Source: DATLFP01 sp035540955
Lineage (GTDB): Bacteria > Actinomycetota > Acidimicrobiia > Acidimicrobiales > CADCSY01
NCBI GenBank assembly: GCA_035540955.1
Contig: DATLFP010000150.1
Coordinates: 1-30,122, forward strand
Length of the DNA stretch: 30,122 bases
Direction: 5' to 3'
A program made the position numbers and the translations under genes. Positions within the stretch are counted from its first letter, which is position 1, and each line of letters opens with the position of its first letter. Shown piece by piece: positions 22,286 through 30,122 of the stretch. Under the pieces are notes generated by a model. That model did not search any database. It saw only the letters and a list, made by a program, of their open reading frames with translations, and was not told the DNA's origin.

Positions 22286-24534
22286 TGACGACGACCAGCG
22301 GCACCCGCGCCGGCATCGAGCTGAAGCTCGAGGGCATGACCTGCGCCACGTGCGCGGCGCGCATCGAGAAGCGGCTGAACAAGCTCGAGGGCGTGGAGGC
22401 CGAGGTGAACTACGCGACCGAGACGGCCTCGGTGACGCTCGAACCCGGGATCGACACGGCGACGCTGGTGGCGGCTGTCCAGTCCATCGGCTACGACGCC
22501 ACCGTCGTCGGTGGCGAGACCCCGGACGGATCGGCGCCGGCCGAGGACGAGCACGACGGTCGCGTGCGCGCCCTGCGCCACCGGCTGCTGCTGTCGGCGG
22601 TGCTGTCGCTGCCGGTCCTGGTGCTGGCGATGGCGCCGGCGCTGCAGTTCGACAGCTGGCAGTGGCTGTCGCTCACGCTCGCCGCCCCCGTGGTGCTCTG
22701 GGGCGGGTGGCCGTTCCACCGGGCGGCGTGGCTCAACCTCCGCCACGGGGCAGCGACGATGGACACGCTGATCTCCCTCGGCACGCTCGCGGCGCTGTCG
22801 TGGTCGGTCTACGCGCTGTTCCTCGGCGAGGCCGGCGACCCGGCGATGCGGATGACCTTCGACCTGTTCCCGGGGGCCGGGAGCGGCACCGACGAGATCT
22901 ACCTCGAGGTCGCCGCTGTCGTCATCGTGTTCATCCTCGCCGGCCGCTACTTCGAGGCCCGGGCCAAGCGCCGGGCCGGCGCCGCGCTCCGCGCCCTGCT
23001 CGAGCTGGGCGCGAAGGACGTGGCGGTGCTGCGGGACGGCGTCGAGGTGCGCATCCCGGTCGAGGATCTCGCCGTGGGCGACCTCTTCGTCGTGCGCCCC
23101 GGAGAGAAGGTCGCGACCGACGGCGTGGTCACCGATGGGTCCTCGGCCATCGATGCGTCACTCCTCACCGGTGAGAGCGTGCCCGTCGAGGTGCGTCCCG
23201 GCGACGGCGTCGCCGGCGCCACCGTGAACGCCGGCGGCCGCCTCGTCGTGCAGGCCACCCGGGTCGGCGCCGACACCGCGCTGGCCCAGATCGCCCGGCT
23301 GGTCACCGAGGCCCAGAGCGGCAAGGCGCCCGTCCAGCGGCTGGCCGACCGCATCTCGGCGGTGTTCGTGCCCGTCGTGGTCGTGATCGCCGCGGCCACC
23401 CTCGGGTTCTGGCTCGGCAACGGAGCCACCACCGCCGACGCGTTCACCGCCGCGGTGGCGGTGCTGATCATCGCCTGCCCGTGCGCACTGGGCCTGGCCA
23501 CGCCGACCGCGCTGCTGGTCGGGACCGGCCGGGGCGCGCAGCTGGGCATCCTCATCAAGGGCCCGGAGGTGCTCGAGTCGACCCGCACCATCGACACGGT
23601 GGTGCTCGACAAGACCGGCACGGTGACGAGCGGCCAGATGGCGCTGGCCGACGTCGTGACCGTCCCCGGCACGACCCGCGAGGAGGTGCTGCGCCTCGTC
23701 GGGGCCGTCGAGGACGCCAGCGAGCACCCGATCGCCCGGGCCGTCGCCGCCGGCGCGCGTGCCGAGGTCGGCGCCCTTCCCGCCGTCGAGTCCTTCGCCA
23801 GCACCGAGGGCCTCGGCGTCCAGGGCGTCGTCGACGGGCGGGCGGTGGTGGCCGGTCGCGAGCGGTTCCTCGCCGACTGGGCGCTGCGCCCGACCGACGA
23901 GCTGCGCGCCGCGATGGCCGACGCCGAGGGCCAGGGCCGCACCCCGGTGCTCGCCGGCTGGGACGGCGAGGTGCGGGCGGTGCTGGTGGTGGCCGACACC
24001 ATCAAGCCGACGTCGGTCGAGGCCGTGGCCGCCCTGCGGTCGCTCGGCCTGCGGCCCGTGCTGCTCACCGGCGACAACGAGCGGGCGGCGCGGGCGGTCG
24101 CCGCTGAGGTCGGCATCGACGAGGTGATCGCCGAGGTGCTCCCCGCCGACAAGGTCGAGGTCGTGCGCCGGCTGCAGGCCGGCGGGGCGGTGGTGGCGAT
24201 GGTCGGCGACGGCGTCAACGACGCCGCCTCCCTCGCCCAGGCCGACCTCGGGCTCGCCATGGGCACCGGCACCGACGTGGCCATCGAGGCGTCGGACCTC
24301 ACCCTCGTGCGCGGCGACCTGCGCGCCGCGGCCGATGCCATCCGGCTCTCGCGCCGGACGCTGCGCACCATCAAGGGCAACCTGTTCTGGGCGTTCGCCT
24401 ACAACGTGGCCGCCCTGCCGCTCGCCGCCGCCGGGTTCCTGAACCCGCTGATCGCGGGCGCGGCGATGGCGTTCTCCAGCATCTTCGTGCTGACCAACAG
24501 CCTGCGGCTCCGCCGCTTCCGGGCCGCCGCCTGA
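22285..24534 (+). CDS. copA: Cu(I)-exporting P1B-type ATPase (CopA-like)
   Basis: A 749-residue ATPase that pumps Cu(I) out of the cytoplasm. An N-terminal HMA domain has GMTCATC (C20, C23). The transport site is C398-P-C400 in ACPCALGLATPTALLVG; the phosphorylation site is D442 in DKTGT; SEHPIARAV and G641-D-G-V-N-D646 complete the ATP domain. The end NPLIAGAAMAFSSIFVLTN, with YN in the preceding helix, is the P1B-1 (Cu+) signature. Start: GAGGAGG sits 4 bases before ATG 22285, better than GTG 22282, and the ATG overlaps the upstream stop (TGATG). Length is normal for one HMA domain. Confidence 0.95.
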   Translation: MTTTSGTRAGIELKLEGMTCATCAARIEKRLNKLEGVEAEVNYATETASVTLEPGIDTATLVAAVQSIGYDATVVGGETPDGSAPAEDEHDGRVRALRHRLLLSAVLSLPVLVLAMAPALQFDSWQWLSLTLAAPVVLWGGWPFHRAAWLNLRHGAATMDTLISLGTLAALSWSVYALFLGEAGDPAMRMTFDLFPGAGSGTDEIYLEVAAVVIVFILAGRYFEARAKRRAGAALRALLELGAKDVAVLRDGVEVRIPVEDLAVGDLFVVRPGEKVATDGVVTDGSSAIDASLLTGESVPVEVRPGDGVAGATVNAGGRLVVQATRVGADTALAQIARLVTEAQSGKAPVQRLADRISAVFVPVVVVIAAATLGFWLGNGATTADAFTAAVAVLIIACPCALGLATPTALLVGTGRGAQLGILIKGPEVLESTRTIDTVVLDKTGTVTSGQMALADVVTVPGTTREEVLRLVGAVEDASEHPIARAVAAGARAEVGALPAVESFASTEGLGVQGVVDGRAVVAGRERFLADWALRPTDELRAAMADAEGQGRTPVLAGWDGEVRAVLVVADTIKPTSVEAVAALRSLGLRPVLLTGDNERAARAVAAEVGIDEVIAEVLPADKVEVVRRLQAGGAVVAMVGDGVNDAASLAQADLGLAMGTGTDVAIEASDLTLVRGDLRAAADAIRLSRRTLRTIKGNLFWAFAYNVAALPLAAAGFLNPLIAGAAMAFSSIFVLTNSLRLRRFRAAA

Positions 24535-24627
24535 GCGGGGCCGGCGCGGAATCGCCGTCCCGGCCGCCCGAAGGACAAGACTGGCCGGGCGCCGAACCAG
24601 GACTGGACCGCCCCCGGAGGAGCCACC

Positions 24628-26412
<1,785 letters not shown>

Positions 26413-26425
26413 GGCGGGGCCCCTC

Positions 26426-26431
26426 TACCCT
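26426..26431 (+). promoter_or_regulatory. Likely leaderless -10 element of the BtuF-like gene
   Basis: TACCCT ends 7 bases before GTG 26439. There is no ribosome binding site, so the message is probably leaderless and not simply a continuation of the monooxygenase transcript. Confidence 0.45.
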
Positions 26432-26438
26432 GCGGCCG

Positions 26439-27332
26439 GTGCGGATCGTCTCGCTGCTGCCGTCGACGACGGAGATCCTGTTCGCCATCGGCGCGGGCGA
26501 CGACGTCGTGGGCGTGACCTTCGAGTGCGACTTCCCGCCGGAGGCCCGCACCCGGCGGGTCGTGTCGAACACGGCGCTGACCGCGGGCGGGACGCCGGCG
26601 GAGATCGATGCGGAGGTGAAGGCCCGGCTGGCGGCGGGCGAGGACCTCTACCGGCTCGACGAGGGGGCGCTGGCCGACCTCGACCCCGACGTGGTCGTGA
26701 CCCAGGACCTGTGCGCCGTGTGCGCCGTCGACGTGGCCAACGTCGACGCCGCGCTCGACCATCTCGGGTGCCGGGCGGCGGTGGTCACCATCGACCCGAT
26801 GACCCTCGACGCCGTGCTCGACTCGATCGTCGAGCTCGGTGCGGTGACCGACCGCCGGGATGCCGCCGCCGCGCTCGTCGCCGGCCTGCGGGCCCGCCTC
26901 GCCGCCGTCGCCTCCGAGGTGGCCGGCCGTCCGCGGCCTCGGCTCGCCGTCCTCGAGTGGACCGACCCGCCGTTCTCCTCCGGCCACTGGGTGCCGGACA
27001 TGGTGGAGGCGGCCGGGGCGCGGAGCGTCCTCGGCCGGCGCGGTGAGCGGTCGGCACAGGTCGACTGGCCGGCGGTGCACGACGCCGAGCCCGACGTCGT
27101 GGTCGTGAGCCCGTGTGGCTTCCGGCTCGGCGGGGCCGCCGAGCTGGCGGCCGACCTGTGCCGGCGGGGAGCGCTCCCGCGCGGTGCGGAGGTGTGGGCG
27201 GTCGACGCCGACGCCGCGTTCGTGCGGCCCGGCCCCCGCGTGGTCGACGCCGTCGAGGCCCTCGCCGCCATCGCCCACCCGGGCGTCCTGCCCGCCCGCC
27301 CCGACCTCGCGGTGCGCATCGACCCGGCCTGA
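26439..27332 (+). CDS. BtuF-like periplasmic-binding-fold protein without signal peptide
   Basis: A 297-residue protein of the cobalamin/siderophore binding family (PF01497 type). It starts MRIVSLLPSTTEILFAIGAG and has VVGVTFECDFPPEARTRRVV, VVVTQDLCAVCAVD, APW-like SSGHWVPDMVEAAGARSVLG, and VVVVSPCGFRL. Exported members are substrate-binding proteins for B12 or iron complexes. Here conserved sequence begins at residue 1, with no signal peptide or lipobox, and no permease or ATPase gene is adjacent, so it may be a cytoplasmic corrinoid-binding or unrelated protein. GTG 26439 is fixed by conservation and promoter spacing. Confidence 0.82.
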   Translation: MRIVSLLPSTTEILFAIGAGDDVVGVTFECDFPPEARTRRVVSNTALTAGGTPAEIDAEVKARLAAGEDLYRLDEGALADLDPDVVVTQDLCAVCAVDVANVDAALDHLGCRAAVVTIDPMTLDAVLDSIVELGAVTDRRDAAAALVAGLRARLAAVASEVAGRPRPRLAVLEWTDPPFSSGHWVPDMVEAAGARSVLGRRGERSAQVDWPAVHDAEPDVVVVSPCGFRLGGAAELAADLCRRGALPRGAEVWAVDADAAFVRPGPRVVDAVEALAAIAHPGVLPARPDLAVRIDPA

Positions 27333-27362
27333 TCGGGGGACCCGGGCGCGGGAGGCGGGCGA

Positions 27363-28844
27363 TCAGACCCGGAAGCGCTCGATGATCGAGGCGAACCGCT
27401 CGACGGGCGTCGTGTCGCCGAGGTCGGGCAGGTTGACGATGGCGGTCTGCACGCCGGCGTCGGCCAGCTCGCGGAACCGGCCGACGTGGTCCTCGATGGT
27501 GCCGGCGTTGACCGCCGCCGCGTACGACTCGGCGGACGCCCGCTTCGGCTTCAGCGCCGCCACCGCGGCAGCGACCTCGTCGGCGTCCCGACCGGTGAGC
27601 GCCGTCGACAGGTGGGTGACGCGCACGGCGGCCGAATCGCGGCCGGCGTCGGCGCAGTGCCGGTGCAGCACGGCGACCTTGTGACCGACGGTGGCGGCGT
27701 CGCCGAACAGGTTGCACGCGTCGGCGTGTCGGGCCACGAGGCGCAGCGTCACCTGCTCGCCCGACCCGCCCACCATGATGGGGACCCGCTCCTGGAGCGG
27801 GCGGGGGTAGCAGATGGCCTCGGGCACCGAGATGGTGCGGCCCTCGAAGGCCGGCGAGCCCGGTCCCCACATGAGCGGGAGCAGCTCGAGCGCGTCCTCG
27901 AGGGCGGCGTACCGCTCCCGCAGCGGCGGGAACGGCCAGCCGTAGGTGCGGTGCTCCTTCTCGAACCACGCCGCGCCCAGCCCGCACCACGCCCGGCCGC
28001 CGGACAGCACGTCGAGGGTCGCCACGATCTTCGCCAGGTGGGCGACGTTGCGGTAGGTGATGCCGGTCACGAGGACGCCGAGGCCGATCCGCTCGGTCAC
28101 CCCCGCCAGGAACCCGAGGGCCGTGTAGCTGTCGAGCATGTCCTCCCACTCCCGCCCGACCTGGGGGATCTGCAGGAAGTGGTCCATCACCCACACGGAG
28201 GAGAACCCGGCCGACTCCGCCGCCCGGGCGGTCGCCGCCAGGCGCTCGCCGAGCTCGGCGGGCCCGCCGGGCCAGGTGAAGCGGGGGATCTGCAGGGCGA
28301 AGTCGAGGGTCACGGGTTCGTCCTCCTGGCGTCGGGCGTGATGGTGGGCGGCGTGGAACGAGGGGCCGACGAGGACGACCTCGTCGTCGGCCACGAGCAC
28401 CTCGTCGAACCCGTCGTCGGCGAGCGCCTCGACCACGCCGGGCCACGCCCTCAGCTGCTGGGTGAGGAACGCCGAGGGCACGGGCTCCGGCCGGGCCCGG
28501 TTCCGGGCCCGGCACTCGCGGGCGGGGGTGTCGAACACGACGGCGACGACGGGCAGCCTGTTGGCCCGGGCCAGCTCGATCCAGCGCCGCCGCCGCCGGG
28601 CGTCGGTGCCGAGCGTGTCGACGACGGTGAGCAGGCCGCGGCGGAGCCGGCGCTCGATCACCAGCTCGAGCACGTCGAAGGCGTCGGTCCCGGCCCGCTG
28701 GTCGTGCTCGCCCTCGCCGACGAGGGCCCGGAGCCGGTCGGAGGACACGACGACCTCGGGCCGCAGGTGCGTCGCCGCCCACGTCGACTTCCCCGACGCC
28801 GGCGGGCCGGCGAGCACGACGAGCGCGGGCGCGGGGAGGCGCAT
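27363..28844 (-). CDS. Fusion of P-loop kinase-like domain and F420-type LLM oxidoreductase
   Basis: A 493-residue two-domain protein. Residues 1-160 are an AAA/polynucleotide-kinase-like P-loop domain: Walker A GPPASGKST (13-21), VVSSDRLRAL, and TVVDTLGTDARRRRRWIELA. A His-rich linker (AAHHHARRQEDE, about 165-176) follows. Residues 178-493 are a luciferase-like monooxygenase: LDFALQIPRFTWPGG, GFSSVWVMDHFLQ, YRNVAHLAKIVATLDVLSGG and WCGLGAAWFEKEHRTYGW, much like the Rv1855c-type F420 group in M. tuberculosis. The one frame is intact across the join. What the kinase acts on, and whether it regulates the oxidoreductase, is unknown. ATG 28844 is the only good start, with a weak ribosome binding site. 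Confidence 0.88.
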   Translation of the reverse strand: MRLPAPALVVLAGPPASGKSTWAATHLRPEVVVSSDRLRALVGEGEHDQRAGTDAFDVLELVIERRLRRGLLTVVDTLGTDARRRRRWIELARANRLPVVAVVFDTPARECRARNRARPEPVPSAFLTQQLRAWPGVVEALADDGFDEVLVADDEVVLVGPSFHAAHHHARRQEDEPVTLDFALQIPRFTWPGGPAELGERLAATARAAESAGFSSVWVMDHFLQIPQVGREWEDMLDSYTALGFLAGVTERIGLGVLVTGITYRNVAHLAKIVATLDVLSGGRAWCGLGAAWFEKEHRTYGWPFPPLRERYAALEDALELLPLMWGPGSPAFEGRTISVPEAICYPRPLQERVPIMVGGSGEQVTLRLVARHADACNLFGDAATVGHKVAVLHRHCADAGRDSAAVRVTHLSTALTGRDADEVAAAVAALKPKRASAESYAAAVNAGTIEDHVGRFRELADAGVQTAIVNLPDLGDTTPVERFASIIERFRV

Positions 28845-28875
28845 CGGCGCTCACCGTAGGGGCTGGAGCGCGGGC

Positions 28876-30122
28876 CTAGCCGGGGCGGGCGGCGGTGGCG
28901 TAGCGGTCGCGGAGCACCCGCTTGTAGAGCTTGCCGGTGGGGAGCCGGGGCATCTCGTCGATGAAGTCGACGCGTCGGGGCACCTTGTAGTGGGCGATGC
29001 GCTGGCGGAGGTACTCGGTCAGCTCCTGGGCGAGGGCGGGCGAGGGTTCGACGCCGGCGGCGGGCTCGACGACGGCCTGCACGGTCTCGCCCATGTCCTC
29101 GTCGGGCACGCCGAAGACGGCGACGTCGGCCACGCTCGGGTGGAGCACGAGGGCGTCCTCGATCTCCTGCGGGTAGATGTTCACGCCGCCGGAGATGATC
29201 ATGAACGCCTTGCGGTCGGTGAGGTAGAGGCAGCCCTCGTCGTCGAGGTAGCCGACGTCGCCGAGGGTCGACCAGTTCGGGTGCTCGGGGTGCTGCGCGT
29301 TGCGGGTCTTCTCCGGGTCGCCGTGGTACTCGAAGGGCATGCGGGCTTGCTCGAAGTAGACGGTGCCGGCTTCGCCGGTCGGCAGCTCGGCACCGGACTC
29401 GTCGCAGATGTGGATGGCGCCGACCGCCGGCCGGCCGACGGAGCCGGGGTGGGCGAGCCACTGCTCGGAGGTGATGATCGTGGAGCCGTTGCCCTCGGTC
29501 CCGGCGTAGTACTCGATGAGGATCGGCCCCCACCACTCGATCATCTGGCGCTTGACCTCGACCGGGCACGGCGCGGCCGCGTGGATGGCCGTGCGCAGCG
29601 ACGACAGGTCGTACCGGGCGCGGACCTCGGGGTCGAGCTTCAGCATGCGGACGAACATCGTCGGCACGAACTGCGCCGCCGTCACCTCGTGGTGCTCGAT
29701 CGCCGCGAGGCAGTCGACGGGGTCGAACTTCTCCATCACCACCACCGTCCCGCCCAGCGCCTGCACCCCGGCGGTGAAGGCCAGCGGTGCGGCGTGGTAG
29801 AGGGGCGCCGGGGAGAGGTACACGGTGTCGGCCGACATGCCGAACGCGCCCGAGACGCCGCGGCCGGTGGGGTCGGGCTCGTCGATCTGGCGCTCGGGCA
29901 GGGGGCGCTTGATGCCCTTCGGCCGCCCGGTCGTCCCCGACGAGTAGAGCATCGTCGCCCCGACCGGTTGGTCGTCGAGCGGGTCGGCGGTGACGGCCGC
30001 CACCGCGTCCTCGTACGACTCGTAGCCCTCGACCGGCCCGCCGAACGCGTGCCGCAGCGGGCAGCCGTCGAGCAGGGGGACGAGGTCCTGCGCGAGCTGC
30101 GACACCGCGCTCGACACGACGA
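28876..30122 (-). CDS. Acyl-CoA synthetase (AMP-dependent), 5' truncated
   Basis: The gene runs off the right edge; GTG 30117 is probably internal, because the frame is open upstream. The visible part has the AMP-binding P-loop YSSGTTGRPKG, then YYAGTEGNGSTII, GDVGYLDDEGCLYLTDR and KAFMIISGGVNIYPQEIED, the adenylate-forming fold. The C-terminal domain contains PRLPTGKLYKRVLRDRY, with the catalytic Lys. These enzymes activate fatty or aromatic acids to acyl-CoA. No neighbour indicates the acid. Its stop lies 31 bases before the fused LLM gene's start (minus strand), so they may be co-transcribed. Confidence 0.92.
   Translation of the reverse strand, partial: VVSSAVSQLAQDLVPLLDGCPLRHAFGGPVEGYESYEDAVAAVTADPLDDQPVGATMLYSSGTTGRPKGIKRPLPERQIDEPDPTGRGVSGAFGMSADTVYLSPAPLYHAAPLAFTAGVQALGGTVVVMEKFDPVDCLAAIEHHEVTAAQFVPTMFVRMLKLDPEVRARYDLSSLRTAIHAAAPCPVEVKRQMIEWWGPILIEYYAGTEGNGSTIITSEQWLAHPGSVGRPAVGAIHICDESGAELPTGEAGTVYFEQARMPFEYHGDPEKTRNAQHPEHPNWSTLGDVGYLDDEGCLYLTDRKAFMIISGGVNIYPQEIEDALVLHPSVADVAVFGVPDEDMGETVQAVVEPAAGVEPSPALAQELTEYLRQRIAHYKVPRRVDFIDEMPRLPTGKLYKRVLRDRYATAARPG

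Noticed and set aside
27333..27362. TGATCG..CGATCA inverted repeat between convergent genes as a terminator
   Set aside because: Only a 6-7 base stem with a loop of about 24 bases, partly made by the two stop codons themselves.

Overview
The window is very GC-rich and densely packed. Many genes overlap by 4 bases at ATGA or GTGA junctions, GTG starts are common, and some promoters look leaderless. The gene order ino1 - padR - DUF5318 zinc protein - class A PBP - rpsF - ssb - rpsR - rplI - dnaB matches the order I remember around Rv0046c-Rv0058 of Mycobacterium tuberculosis, so this is an actinomycetote chromosome, probably not far from the replication origin. The very high GC, the F420-type oxidoreductase and the non-mycobacterial gene inserts suggest the class Acidimicrobiia (Iamia/Ilumatobacter-like). 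That class assignment is inference.

Layout. 1-2219: end of a secreted protein gene, then ino1 (inositol-1-phosphate synthesis) co-transcribed with a PadR regulator whose promoter carries an AT-rich palindrome. 2220-2555: gene-free, repeat-rich spacer. 2556-6811: DUF5318 zinc-ribbon protein, two hydrophobic membrane proteins and a bifunctional penicillin-binding protein, all tightly coupled. 6824-8865: a small zinc-ribbon protein (minus strand), panB (pantothenate synthesis), a DUF192 protein and a small unknown. 8866-10748: the rpsF-ssb-rpsR-rplI operon with a hairpin leader. The bS18 protein has an unusual charged tail of about 64 residues. 10749-13295: a regulatory-looking spacer and dnaB, interrupted by a 328-residue intein at the Walker A motif. 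13314-17984: an inositol-monophosphatase-family enzyme, a duplicated MgtE-type transporter, and a coupled chain of EamA permease, 2-TM protein, GT1 glycosyltransferase and methyltransferase.

18004-21103: a cupredoxin lipoprotein, a single-subunit molybdopterin oxidoreductase and a LysM lipoprotein. 21170-24534: a copper operon with two CsoR-like operators, CopZ-like chaperone, a His-rich membrane-anchored protein with an internal repeat, and a CopA-type Cu(I) ATPase. 24628-27332: a Baeyer-Villiger-type flavin monooxygenase and a BtuF-like protein with no export signal. 27363-30122 (minus): a fusion of a P-loop kinase-like domain with an F420-type LLM oxidoreductase, and an acyl-CoA synthetase cut by the right edge.

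Most of the window is chromosomal housekeeping. The more unusual items are the bS18 tail, the decayed-looking DnaB intein, the rpsF and dnaB leaders, the kinase-LLM fusion, the duplicated copper-operon protein and the set of leaderless promoters. I saw no tRNA, rRNA, CRISPR array, insertion sequence or phage gene.
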